DNA of 64,000 bases from Deroplatys truncata (GCA_030765065.1 CM060989.1:36199501-36263500), one strand, 5' to 3'; positions 11,521 to 23,007 are shown, counted from the first letter of the stretch. Made by a program: numbers and translations. Notes: generated by a model from the sequence alone, not told the origin.

Positions 11521-12150
11521 ACTGGCTAAGTAATCCTAACGTATAACTTAATTTTGCATTTACGGATATGAGTTATGATTTTTTTAAATACCTTAATTGG
11601 ATCATATTGTATTATATTAGTGATTTTAATGGGCCCAGAAAAATCTAATTTGTACAATTCTAATAACAATTTATTATTTTGTTGTTCATTAAAAGAACAT
11701 CCAAACAAAATGTGTTTTATATTACCAAGATTGTCACATGAGCATTTATTATTAACAATTTTACCTAATTTATATTGAAAATCTGGTGTATAAGCTACTT
11801 GTAATCTTATTTTGGAAATAACCTTAACTCTTCTTTCTTGATGTTGATGTTGCAGAACCAAGGTTTATTACTATAAACTTTCATAGAAGAATCAGGTTAA
11901 TAAGGACAACGATTTTTGCATGCTTTAAAGGAAGTGGTTCTGATGAAAAATCTCCTTCATATCGTACTGTTTTTGCCAAAGAGTCTGCTTTTTCATTACC
12001 AAAAATATTTTCATGGCTTGGGATCCATATCAATTTGATTATTATTTTATCAAGTTGAGATTGATAAATAAAACATTTATATCTATGTTTTCTGATGATT
12101 TGAATAGCTTTCTTAATGGCCAACATTTCAACAGAAACTAAAAGCTTTAG
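11521..12150 (-). pseudogene. LINE fragment with RNase H and C-terminal region
   Basis: Minus-strand codons at 12126-11881 read LAIKKAIQIIRKHRYKC and later IKLIWIPSHENIFGNEKADS, the last part of a LINE RNase H domain (WIPSH..I.GNE.AD.LAK). A second frame (11861-11526) has CSCDNLGNIKHILFGCSF, the Cys/His C-terminal motif of I/Jockey-like LINEs. A frame break separates the two, so it is a dead 5'-truncated copy. Confidence 0.7.
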
Positions 12151-12465
12151 ATTATCACACTAATGCGATAATCTTCATTGTGACCAACTTTGGTTTCAAG
12201 TCCAATCACATGGCATTACTCTTTGTATTTGCACATGTTTAATAACTCGACTTGGTTTGATTAGATTTTACTTTTTATTGTTTCTTTTTACATTATTAAT
12301 TTCTCTTGGCGCTCGCATTATCTGTCCAAATGCAAATTGTCATACTTTAATTTATCGCAATTCGTTGTAGAGTTAACCTTTAGTTATATTGGCAGCCTTG
12401 TGCTTTCTTTGATATAGTGTAACCTACATAAAGATTAAATGGAGGAAATTATGAAATCAGAAGAA
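12151..12465. other. No recognised feature
   Basis: About 315 bp between a LINE fragment and repeat family C; nothing recognised. Confidence 0.4.
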
Positions 12466-13510
12466 ACTTGAGGCAGTATTTTTAACACTTGAATAATTTT
12501 AATTAAATTATATAATATGTAAATTCAATAACAACCCGCCTTGAAGCAATATGTATGTAATAATTTGTAAAAAAAATATATATATATAACAGTCATTGCA
12601 AATGCTTATATTATTGCATGCTATGTTTAATAATGTTATGTGAATGCATTATGTAGATTAATAGTGTAAGAACTACGAGAATAGTAAGTTTAAAGTTGCT
12701 AATAATGAGGTAACCTTGAGGCAATAATGAGTTTGAGAGTTTGAATGCTACTAGTCATGATTAGTACAGCAATAACGTAAATTTTGTGACAGTATTTAAA
12801 ATAGCCAATCAACAGCCAGAAAAATCTTTAGTTGAATGCAGGTATTCTATTGGACTAGGATTAGCCAATCAGAGACTTGAAATACTAAATTTTACGGGTT
12901 TGGACGGTTGAAATATGTTCAGTTGCTGGCAGACCTTGGTAGGACCGGATGGAAGATGTGTTCTCTAGAGAAATATTACGTATTCTAGTGAATCGTAAAA
13001 ATTAAATATACGCGTTAACAAAGCACAAGTTTTAAATTAAAGAATCTCACAGCTCTCAATATCAGTGTAGTGCTATTTAATTTGTGCCAAGGATTAATTA
13101 AAAGAAGTGAATTTAAAACTTAAAATTTGTGTAAGCCTACATTCTTGTCGCACCACGCCCTGTCTAAGAGATACATGGCTCTAAAACAATACTGACGCAG
13201 CCGAGGCAAAAACAAACATAAATAATATCTATAAAAGTAGTTTAATAACAGAGTTAAGTTAATATTTTTTAAAAAAAACTTGGAGGGTAGCAACAAAAAT
13301 ACATCTTCAAAAATCGGCTTCTCATACGTAGCAGCATATTACGTAATAAACAATCCACTTCAAAATTGACGTTCATACATGGAGCTGATTAAATAAACAA
13401 CTCCAACGTAAAGACAATATCTTCTTCAAACTGAAATGGAAGTGAAATTTCAGAAGCAGCAGAAAGAATAACACTCGAAGTACTTATCCAAAAAAAATCC
13501 AGAAAGCAAT
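12466..13510 (+). repeat. Family C repeat, copy 1 (unclassified, ~1 kb)
   Basis: Begins TTGAGGCAGTATTTTTAACA and shares a colinear series of blocks with 19741-20830 and 35238-36160: AATTCAATAACA(A/G)CCCG, two ATTAGCCAATCA-like CCAAT motifs, GTTCAGTTGCTGGCA, AGAATCTCACAGCTCTC and TACATTCTTGTCGCACCAC. All three copies run in the same direction. The paired CCAAT motifs upstream and the TG...CA-like limits of the first ~685 bp recall an LTR, but no coding part of a retroelement is attached, so class is open. Confidence 0.7.
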
Positions 13511-13871
13511 ATGCCACACGTGTTAAAGGTGGTTTTATTTTGCCGTAGGCCTTCGTTTCGTAAACGTTCCTACTCACGAAATAAAACCCTACTTTTACCC
13601 CTTGTACCATAATCTACTGTTAATAACATTCAGCTGTGTTTATAATAAAGGGAACATTTTTATAATTCATCCTTGTCAAGTTTCCGTTGAATACGAAAGA
13701 AATTAATTCAAAACTACATCAAGTGAAGCATTTTGAACGCAAAATAACATAAGAAGAATCTTATTGTTACATTCACATGACTTCCTTACTCACTCTTCCA
13801 CAAACAACTCTTATTCCTCTGTCTACTTCTTGTAACCGAGTTAAACTTTCATTACACATCTCGTTGTAAGT

Positions 13872-15655
13872 ATAGAGGTTACAATATACGAGAGGTTACT
13901 CAAGTAAAATTTTGACATTTTTCTACCATTATGGGACAAGTTACTAGAATCTGGTGATATTCGGGTTGTTAGGTTCCATACGTAACCGGCAACTCCTCCG
14001 CAAATACGCACCTGTTACATGTATTGGGAAGGTTAGTAATATTGTATCTGTTACGTTGGCGCCCTGCTTTTATATACGCAGGTGTTCAAACTTTGCACAC
14101 CGACTTTTCGTCACTGATGCACTGATCATAATATAAATTATATTACTATTTATATTAGATTAGTTATGGTTATATTAATTAGGCTAATTATACGAGCATT
14201 TAATTAATTGCATTAGGTTAGGTTATTCAGATATTAATTTATTATTAATTATTAGGTCTTACTGTTTGTGCGGGTTTTTATTTTTAGAGGAAGAAGATTT
14301 GCGTAGAAGAAAACCAAGAAATGTAGTTGTTTGGTTTAGGTAAGTACGCCAAAATCATATTAAAACGTAACTATAAGTTGTTCTTCACACTATTACAGTA
14401 CAGTAATTTGCAAGGTTTAATAACATACGCATGTTATATAAATTTAAGTTCATGCTTAATTTAACACTTAAGGTGCATCCAGGTTATAGTTAATCAGGAT
14501 TATGGTGGAGAAGAAAGATGATGACCAAACTTTTGTACCGAAGAAAAGAATATTATGGAACAGTATATACGATGTGATAATCACTCGTAATACTAGTACA
14601 AAACCGAAATAGTGCGTCTTTAGTAAATAGTTTGTCTGGTGATTTCTCTGGTTATATAATTTACTGACTCAAGTTGAATGTTGACCGCCCTGACATGTGG
14701 CATCAGCTATCTTTGTTTTTTTACTTTCTCTACTACGTATAGTAAGTAGGGGAAGTATTGTATTCCACCCAAAAATTCTATACCGAGATTTCACCGGAAA
14801 TATATGTTTTGAGACCCCCTGAATCCAAAAAAAGCATTTTTGGAAACATGTCCGTGTGTGTGTCTGTGTGTCTGTCTGTGAACAGCATAACTCACAAACG
14901 AACTGTCGGATAAACACCAAACTTGGTATTTAGGTTCAGTATCTTCCAGAGATGCGACACGAAGGTTTTCAAGAAAATCCCCCCACCACAGAGTACCCTT
15001 TACATGGAACATTTTTCGAAAATTTTAATTTTCTCAAAAATGGCTCTAACGATTTTGATTAAAATATCATATGTTTAAGATATTTTCATGGCAAATAAAA
15101 TGTATATCTTGAATTTTCTGGGAATGTCTCCAAAAGTATTCTTCATTGTGAACGACTTTTGCATAACTGGTAAACCATAAGAAATAGGCAAAAGTTTACT
15201 ACACAAAAAATGTAGATCGCGTTAAAATACACAATTTATGTCATATACATTTTTTTGTTGAGTGAACCATTTTCGAGATATTGCTTGTTATTCCCTTAAA
15301 TTTTTCAATACTTATTTTCTCAAATGGGAATTCGTTATTCATTTTTTTATCTTGTATATGCAAAGAGTATTAATATGTGGCAAAGGGAATGGTGCTGCAC
15401 CTAGCAACCAGCTATTAAGAGATATGTATATGCTTAAAGGCTACTGTATTTCTATATTGCCCTTGTAAATATATATTCCCCTTACATCTACAAGAAAATT
15501 AGCAATAAGATAGTCTGCAAATGTTTATCTCGATTAACATGAAGTAGATGGAGAATAAGCGTTTGTAAAAATAGTTTCTGCAAGAGTAGAGAAAGTCATG
15601 TGAGTGTAACACATCAGATTTTTTAGTAACTGAGTTAGGCTGCGTTCCCTGCGAT
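13872..15655 (+). repeat. Family D repeat, copy 1, interrupted by HEL-A copy 4
   Basis: An unclassified ~0.85-kb repeat in two blocks, 13872-14714 and about 15619-15655. Its inverted partner is 36690-38638. It holds a TATA-like TTTTATATACGC near 14070 and an exon-like segment (acceptor TTTTTATTTTTAG, donor GTAAGTACG at 14341) that is conserved in the other copy. No known transposase domain was seen. Confidence 0.65.
14715..15618 (-). mobile_element. HEL-A copy 4, nested in family D
   Basis: A complete young copy. The hairpin end (ACTTTCTCTACTACGTATAG) is at left, the GTGTGTGTCTGTGTGTCTGT tract at about 14854, and the 5' end (AGAGAAAGTCATGTGAGTG, then TAACACATCAGA) at right. Comparison with the inverted D copy shows the empty site CTTTGGTTTTTAGTAAC, so insertion was into a T-run. 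Confidence 0.8.
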
Positions 15656-15767
15656 ATTCGGATTTTTAAAAAGCAGATCGCTATGTGATGATCAATGGGT
15701 TTGAAATTCCATTTTCCTTGCATGACAACGAGAAAAACGAATAGCGACTTATCACTTGAAAAAAATT

Positions 15768-16545
15768 TCTGATGTGCTACATTCTAATGACTTTCTCTAC
15801 CCATCATTCGTTTATTTTATATAATTTCCACAAACTATGCTTGCAAATTCTGCTTATTCTTCTATTTCAAATTAATTGCGATAAATAATACTTCATTACA
15901 CATTTTGTTATAGGTACAGAGGGAATAGCGATAGTCAAATGTTTACAAACTGATCTCTATGTACTCATATTGGTCTTGAAATCAAGCCCTTTCAAACCAA
16001 TAATCTCGAAATAGATGCTCCCACAAAACAGTTATTTTAAATAAATTGTGTGTTTCACATTTTTTTTGTGTAGTACGTTTTTGTCTATCTCTGTTTACCA
16101 GTTCACAGAATTATACAAAATTCCTTCTGAATGAAGAGGACTTCACAGGCTATTCCAGAGATTCCGTGATATACATTTAATTTTCACGTAATTTCTTCAA
16201 TAGATTGTATTTTGATCAAAATCGTTGTAGTCGTTTTTGATAAAATAAAAAATTTCGAAAAATTGTCCGTGTTAGAGGTGGTTTGGGATCGGGGGATTTT
16301 TTTGAAAATCTTCGTGTCGCATCTTTGGAGGATACTGAAGCCAAATACCAGTTTCATATTTATCGAACATTTCGTTTTAGAGTTATACATCCAAAGATAC
16401 ACAGACACGGACCTTTTTCTAAAAATGCCTTTTTTTATTCGGGGGCCTTAAAAATGTATTTTCGGTGAAATCTCAACATCAAATGTTTAGATAGAATACC
16501 ATACATTCTCTTACCTACTATAGATAGGTGGCAAAGAAAGTGAAA
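15768..16545 (+). mobile_element. HEL-B copy 6
   Basis: Starts TCTGATGTGCTACATTC. The body carries the GGTTTGGGATCGGGGGATTT block. It ends with CTACTATAGATAGGTGGCAA and AGAAAGTGAAAA. Confidence 0.65.
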
Positions 16546-16655
16546 ATAAACTCTCTAAAAATAATAATTCTAAGACACAGTTAAATTCTGCAAAAAGTTT
16601 TTAAAGTGTAATTTGATGGAGTTTAAACGTTGTAAAATCAAGACAGCAACAAATT

Positions 16656-16692
16656 ATTATTATTATCATTATTATTATTATCATCATTATGT
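16656..16692. repeat. (ATT)n microsatellite
   Basis: An ATT/ATC-rich trinucleotide tract just upstream of a SINE tail. Confidence 0.8.
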
Positions 16693-16742
16693 TGTTTTGC
16701 ATGATACGAGTATCTGACCTGTTACACTAATTATTGTTGAAG

Positions 16743-17042
16743 GAAAAAATTAAATTATTGAGTTTTATTTATAGACGCTCTTTAACGGCTGTGGTCCTTA
16801 GCGCCCCATTCTATATTGAGAGTGAAAGACCGGTAATTTTTCTCAGAGGCCTCTTTATCAGCCTTGAGGTTCTTTTACGTGCCGTAAAACTACGACACGG
16901 AACCACCGGCTTTACTTCCCTTCCGAAGGAAGCCATGCTAAGGATTTTTACGCCAAAAAGGCCATCGCCCTCTGCCGGGTTTGAACCCGTGACCTCAATA
17001 ACTAGAGGCTAGCATGTTAACCACTACACCACAGAGGATGAC
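16743..17042 (-). mobile_element. SINE S1 (tRNA-like head CCTCTGTGGTGTAGTGGTTA) with 10-bp target duplication
   Basis: The minus-strand head (17036 leftward) has an A box TGTAGTGGTTAACATGC and a B box GGTTCAAACCC. The body includes AGTAAAGCCGGTGGTTCCGT and AAAATTACCGGTCTTTCAC, with an ATAAATAAAA-type tail at left. A 10-bp duplication ATTGTTGAAG lies at 16733-16742 and 17043-17052. The same family occurs at 22696, 39911, 41037 and 52913. Confidence 0.8.
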
Positions 17043-17052
17043 ATTGTTGAAG

Positions 17053-18270
17053 TAGATTAAATCATTTAAAACTTTATGATGAAACTCAGAAAAATATTGC
17101 TTAAATTAAAAACTTGAAGAATTTACAGTTCCTGTAAATTGTTGATTTGTTTGCCTGTAGCTTACACCTTTATGAAGTCGGTCTTGAAGTTCCAATCGAG
17201 GCATTTATTACATGTGTGTTCCACTACACGTTACTTACACATTCCTTAAGTACATCTGACGTGACATACGAGTATAGTTTGTATCAAAGAAAAACTTATC
17301 GTTTTTAGTGATACGGATATGTGGTCCGATACACCTGTTAAATCAGGCGAATCACTGAACATTTTTGGTGAAATAAAATGCCACTAAATAATGTGAGTTC
17401 ATGTCGGTCAGAGATGGATCCAGAGAGGAACTAGTTTCATTTAAGTTTACAAAGTTGTTTTTGCTAATGAAGCTAAATCTAACAGTTTTATTTCTGCCTT
17501 ATATTCCAAACTGTTCGGTAGGGATGGGCATACACGCCTTGAATAGTAACTATTGGACTTGTCCTAGTAGTAACCAGATGACTGGCAACATTAGGCTGCA
17601 TGTGCCATTTGCCTCAACGAATTTAGATTCTAGTGCTGCACAACACGTTATGACGAGCTTGCGGATTGTGATGCATTAACACTCACAGTGTGTTTTAAGT
17701 TTCAAAAGTAGTTTTGCTTCAGAAGTAATACCTACTTGAAATATTAGCTGAAAGTTTACTATTTTCTATGCAATGAGTAACAAATGTAGATGTTCTAGTG
17801 TTTCAATTTTATTATTGTTTAACCACGCCCCAAAAAATGAAGTAGAAGATAAAAATGCCAAAATTCTGCAGATAAGGCTTTTTTCTGGTGTTGTTGTTAT
17901 GATTAGTATGAAAATCCAAACGTTCTGCAGATGATGAAATAGGATATATACTACTAATACTTCAGTGGAAATAGTTAACATTTCCACAATCTCAAATGAT
18001 ACTGAGATTGTCGCAGGAAAACAGATAGACCTAATCAAACATGGGCATGTTTACTAATGATGAAGTAAATAGCAATACATTACACCTTAACTAGCGTTTA
18101 CTATACCTACTGTACCTTTTTATTCAATCAGGTGTACTCACCTTGCCCTCGATGTATGTTCTGGCTTGTCTCTTGTGTGTGAAGAATAAGTGATTTTACT
18201 ATTTGTGTCTCTGTCCATAACTACACAACACGCAAAAATTCTAACACACACACATATACCCAGGTATATC
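17053..18270. other. No recognised feature
   Basis: 1.2 kb of AT-rich sequence. Open frames of about 90 codons (17401-17679, 17766-18038) carry no recognisable domain. Confidence 0.5.
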
Positions 18271-18366
18271 AGGTGGCCCAACCGCGCCGTATTTCAAGTG
18301 TTTAGAAATCCTTCCGTGCATTAAAAGAGTTGCAGAACTCAACGGGCAATTCCAAGTAAACGAGTT
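18271..18366 (-). repeat. Left arm of a ~95-bp imperfect inverted pair
   Basis: Inverted partner of 19394-19490. Both share TACTTGGAATTGCCC, GTTGAGTTCTGCAACTCTT and AAATACGG(C/T)GCGGTTG. They enclose 1.2 kb with microsatellites and a tRNA-like segment. Confidence 0.6.
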
Positions 18367-18534
18367 TTTTTTTCTTTTCCTCCCTCTTATTTTTTAAGTT
18401 TCATTTATACCGTTTAACTACATCGGTCTTGTCGGCAGCCTTTCCTTTCGAACATATTATTGTTTAGAGGCAATGGCTTAAACTCGTATTCGCTTGCCTT
18501 TGGGTTTCTAGTACTTTGCGCTTTAATCATTAGA

Positions 18535-18535
<1 letters not shown>

Positions 18536-18570
<35 letters not shown>
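18536..18570. repeat. (AC)n microsatellite
   Basis: An uninterrupted AC dinucleotide run of about 17 units. Confidence 0.95.
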
Positions 18571-18572
<2 letters not shown>

Positions 18573-18635
18573 TCACGTTCTCATTCGTGCTTCCAGACTC
18601 TAGGGAGGATAAGGAATAATCTTGGCTAGAGAAAA

Positions 18636-18712
18636 GTTCCCACCCCCAGCCGGGAATCGAACCGGGGACCCCTCGCACAGCAAAGATGCTCTACCGACTG
18701 AGCTATGGAGCC
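18636..18712 (-). pseudogene. tRNA-like sequence (tRNA pseudogene or SINE head)
   Basis: The minus strand begins GGCTCCATAGCTCAGTCGG with a canonical A box and has a B box GGTTCGATTCC (18653-18663). The anticodon arm pairs weakly (T-G rich) with TGT in the anticodon position, the T stem carries a C-C mismatch, and the acceptor ends pair poorly. It is therefore unlikely to be a working tRNA; a SINE head is the other reading. Confidence 0.6.
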
Positions 18713-19238
18713 AGCCGAGCTTCTTGCTACTCCTCTTGCTTATCAGCAAAGACGAATGAATAGCGCTTATTGAGAGGCACTCCCTAGGCTTGCAATAAGA
18801 GTGTGCAGTCCGTGATAAGACAAAACCGGACTCTTGAACTAGAATGTACTCTTCGTGATGATAGACAAAAATAGATCGAAAAGATCTTAGAATATTTTCC
18901 ACTTCGTTATACCGGCTTTATTTTCGAGCAAATAAACTAACTTTTTAGACTGAAAAATAATTAAAATGTCTTTATTTGACATATCCGTATCCTCCCATAG
19001 CTATTTTTTAAATTGGTTTATGCTGATCTTGTCTAACGTTACGGACTGTAAGCAACAACTATGAGAGCACGCAGTGTTTCACTGTCATTTTTTCGCTTGC
19101 TGTTATAAACGTTATTGTTACTATTATTATCGCCATCCACAAACAATACTATTTTGCTTACTTCGCTCATTGAAGTTTTGCCTCCTGTTGATTGATACGA
19201 TGTTCCAACCATCTATATGGACGTTTCTGGGAACCGCT

Positions 19239-19239
<1 letters not shown>

Positions 19240-19307
<68 letters not shown>

Positions 19308-19312
19308 TCAGC

Positions 19313-19344
<32 letters not shown>

Positions 19345-19345
19345 A
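19240..19345. repeat. (TAG)n microsatellite
   Basis: About 35 TAG units with one short interruption (TATCAGCAG). It creates spurious poly-Val, poly-Ser and poly-Leu open frames. Confidence 0.97.
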
Positions 19346-19393
19346 AGTACTAGTGGGTTTAGGGCGCTTTTGGGTGAATTCTCCACTGACCTG

Positions 19394-19490
19394 TATTTAC
19401 TTGGAATTGCCCCGTTGAGTTCTGCAACTCTTAGCACACGAAGGGTTATTTGCATATGTCAAATACGGTGCGGTTGAGCTACCTGGTATA
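19394..19490 (+). repeat. Right arm of the ~95-bp inverted pair
   Basis: Inverse of 18271-18366. It continues directly into the LINE-like C-terminal coding fragment at 19491, so both arms may be opposite-strand copies of the same element end rather than termini of one transposon. Confidence 0.55.
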
Positions 19491-19638
19491 CAAGATTATC
19501 TTAAATGTAAATAGATTTTATTACACTTCAGTAAACGTTTTTAACAGCATTCCTACGTATATAAGAAATATTTCATTTCAGACATTCAAGAGTAGGGCCA
19601 GGCTGTCATTTCGACGATTCCTCTATATATATTCGTGA
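19491..19638 (+). pseudogene. LINE ORF2 C-terminal fragment
   Basis: Codons read FYYTSVNVFNSIPTYIRNIS then FQTFKSRARLSFRRFL, the FY.SV..FN.LP..IR....F K..L..FL pattern that ends many Jockey/CR1-like reverse transcriptase ORFs. It is short and without the catalytic part. Confidence 0.5.
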
Positions 19639-19740
19639 ATTTTATAGTGTCATTATGTGTTGTTATTTTTTTTCTTTGACGATGCAGATATTTAGATCTG
19701 AATTTGTAATGAATATGTTGTTTACTGATGACGTCATAAA

Positions 19741-20830
19741 TTGAGGCAGTATTTGTAATACCTGAATAATTTCAATTCTATTATATAATAAGTAAATTCA
19801 ATAACAGCCCGCCTTAAAACAATATGTATGTAATAATTATTTTAAAACATATGTAACAGTCATTCCATATGCTTATTTTTATTGTAAACATGTTTTATAA
19901 TGTTATGCGAATACATTACGTACTTTAATAATGCAAGAGCTGTGAGAATAATAAGTTTTAAGTTGCTAACAATGAGGTAATCATGAGGTAACCTTGTGGC
20001 AATAATGAGTTTGAGAGTTTGAATGTTACTAGTCATGATTAGAGCAACGATAATGTAAATTCTGTGACAGTTTAAAATTAGCCAATCAATAGCAAAGAAA
20101 AAGCTTTAAATAAAATGCAGATATTCTATTGGACTAGAATTAGCCAATCAGAGACTTGAAATACCGAAGCTTACGGGTTTAACAGTTGAAGTAATGTTCA
20201 GTTGCTGGCAAACCTTGATAGTGACCGGATGGAAGATGTGTTCTCTACAGAAATATTAAATATTGCGTGTGAATCGTAAAATATGTCTACGCATTAACTA
20301 AGTGAAAGTATTAAAAAAATCTCAAGCTCTTAATATCAGTGTAGTGATATTTAATTTGTGCAAAGATTAATAAAAGAAGTGAATTTAAAAACTTAAAATT
20401 TGTGTATGTCTACAATTATTGTCGTACCGCACCCTGCCTAAGAGAAACGTGACTCTACAAACATTACTGAAGCAGCCGAGACAAATTCAAACATAAATAA
20501 TGTATATAGAAGCAGTTTTAATAACAAAGTTAAATATCATAGTGTAAAACTTGGAGTGTAACAACAAAAATACATATTTAAATCAGCTTCTCATACGTAG
20601 CAGCATGTTGCGTAACAACAGTAACTATTACGTAATCAACAACTTCAAACCGACGCGAAAACGTGTTGCAAACTTCTTAAACAAAGTAAACTACAAGAAC
20701 AATACTTCTTCAAGTTAGCTTCCCATGCGAGAAGTTAATAATAAAATTACGTAAATATATTACGTAAGCACAAAACTACTTCAGAATACTTGCATTCTAA
20801 AGACTAATAAAACTATCCAAGACAGTTTCC
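19741..20830 (+). repeat. Family C repeat, copy 2
   Basis: Starts TTGAGGCAGTATTTGTAATA and follows copy 1 block by block to the CTTCTCATACGTAGCAGCAT region and beyond. Divergence is by substitutions and small indels. It has no attached coding region. Confidence 0.7.
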
Positions 20831-22695
20831 TCAAAATAAAACATGGGAAATTTCATCCCGATTTCTTGTTTTTGCTTAGTGGTACTGGTATGGCTTGCTT
20901 ATTTTAAAAAACAAGGTTAGCCTCCCCCCCTTATGGGATTCTGGATCCGTCTTTGATGTGGGTCGTTGTATTCACCTCCCGAGCATGCTCTTTCTTAATC
21001 TGAGCGAAAACCTGGTGCTAGATAACCATAAGAGACAGTCGCTGGATTGACGAAATATGTAGAATTATTCTCGAATGAATCCGTGATAACTTTAGACTCT
21101 AAAGTACCCGACGTTGGTCTACTAAGGTTATGAGAAAGCTGCGAAAAAATACCTTATTCAAGCCAGAGTCGAACACCGATCCACCGGAATATGTCGGCTG
21201 TATTTCAGTTCAAACTAGAGTTGTACAATTTTCGAGCTACCTGGTTAGGCAACACGCACGATATCTCATTTTGGCGTGAGGCGAGGCAGTATTTTTTCGC
21301 CAAACCTCCCCTCCACATTGAGCAGTGCGATCCGGTATGCCTACACGACCTGGAACCTTGCTGGGCGCATATAGTAACTGAGGTTTGTCGTCTAGTGCCT
21401 ACACTGGGACATCAAATAAAACAATGCTTGCTTGGAGATACATTAGGAGTTAGTGAAGCACAAACATTCCTATTATATTTTCATCCTAACTACTATACAC
21501 ATGATATTTTGTGGAAACTCTTTACGGTGAGAATGATTTCTTTATAAATACGATTTTAAACAATTTTACAGCGTTTAGCGTTTTACATTTCAAAAACTTT
21601 TGTTCCTGGCTCCCATATTATTGTGCATTTTCCAACATTTTTACACGTTTTCGTTATTGTTAATTGTTTTAACTTTGCTTTAATATGAATGTTTATTTTA
21701 CTCTTACGCCGTTTTGACCCTTTTATTAGATTTACCAAGTTTAAAGCGACGTTTTTGCAGTGACGGAGGTCAAACAGTGGATTATTATTTATGAGAGTAC
21801 GCATTATTTAACCCGCAGCTCAATATCTTCAACGGACAATTAAAAGCGGAAAAAATGGGCGAAAAAAATTATGGGACATCAAAATACTCTTGAGGTCATT
21901 TGTGCGTTTTGTTAAACGCGTGCGTTTTGACCAGTTGTAAACACAAGGAAGTAAGACTGTTAATAATAATAAACATATATCAACGTGAAAAACGGAAAAC
22001 ATTTGCAAAACTATCTCAAGCTATTTTAAAGACGTCGAAAAAGGTTGCTCAACGCAATGGTTGAAGTAATCCCAATGAAACTTTCCAACAGCTCCAAATG
22101 GCCAGATTTTATTATTTAATTAGCATATAATTATGGAAAACAACATAAATCTAACAGTATTAGGTATTAGGATGGTTTAGGCCACACATCATAACTAGCC
22201 TGTCAAGAGCAGCAATCAACAGTATGAGAGACGGTTTCCTAATTCCCCCTCTAAACCTCCGTTCCTACCAGGTAGTATAATGCAGGTTTTTCTTGACCCA
22301 CCCAGCATTGAGGAAACATTCTGCCTATGCATAAGTTGCTCCCCTGAAAACCCAGCCGTAGCATGCAGGTGCAGGCAGTGCAAATCGCAGAAATGTACAC
22401 CTCTTGTTCCAACATGCTGAAGTAGTAATTCAGCTTTATACTGCAGAATAAGGTTCCAGTTCGACAATGCATATGTTACTTCTACTAACTAATGTTTTAT
22501 TCAAATGCTCATTCATTACATCCACGTAGAGTACGTTTTACGATACTTTGTTCACCGTATATGCCGAGCTATTTATTCGCTGCTGTAGTGAAAAGGGAAA
22601 GCAATAAATAAATCGATACGCTTGAGTCTTTAATTACTCATTAAAGGCACAAAAAAGAAAAGAAAAAGCTAATATCCTAGGTGGTTCGTGAGATG
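20831..22695. other. No recognised feature
   Basis: 1.9 kb. A 118-codon open frame at 21191-21547 contains a Cys/His cluster (CDPVCLHDLEPCWAHIVTEV) that faintly recalls LINE C-terminal motifs but is not enough to assign. The rest shows nothing recognisable. Confidence 0.45.
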
Positions 22696-22985
22696 TGTAG
22701 TCCTCCGTGGTGTAGTGGTTACCATGCTAGCCTCTAGTTCGCGGGTTCAAACCCGGCTGAGAGCAATGGATTTTTTTCGGGCGTAAAAATCCTTAGCATA
22801 GCTTCCTCCAGAAGGGAAGTAAAGCCGGTGGTCCCGTGTCGCAGATTTACGGCACGTGAAAGAACCTCAAGCCTGATAAAGAGACCTCTGAGCAAAATTA
22901 CCGGTCTTTCACGCCCAATATAGAATGAGACCCTAAGGACCACAGCAGTTAAAGAGCATCCATAAATAAAACCCAATTTAATTTA
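22696..22985 (+). mobile_element. SINE S1, full-length copy
   Basis: The head TCCTCCGTGGTGTAGTGGTT contains the A box; the B box is GGGTTCAAACCCGGC. The body holds GTAAAGCCGGTGGTCCCGTG and AAAATTACCGGTCTTTCACG, and the tail is CATAAATAAAACCC. Target duplication is not clear. Confidence 0.85.
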
Positions 22986-23007
22986 ACTTTTACGGGCTCT
23001 TCGTGGG

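Larger units (their letters stand above)
13755..15767 (+). mobile_element. HEL-B copy 5, interrupted by family D (which holds HEL-A copy 4)
   Basis: The left block 13755-13871 is the 5' part (TTGTTACATTCACATGACTT to GTAAGTATAGAGG). The sequence resumes at about 15650 with GCGATATTCGGATTTTTAAA and runs to 15767, matching the next part of uninterrupted HEL-B copies. The inserted family D copy therefore sits exactly between these blocks. Confidence 0.55.

Noticed and set aside
18636-18712. A working tRNA-Thr(TGT)
   Set aside because: A T-stem mismatch, weak anticodon stem and unpaired acceptor ends make function unlikely.
19074-19477. Poly-Val, poly-Ser and poly-Leu open frames
   Set aside because: Translations of the (TAG)n microsatellite.
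21191-21547. 118-codon frame with a Cys/His cluster
   Set aside because: Only a vague likeness to LINE C-terminal motifs; not enough to assign.
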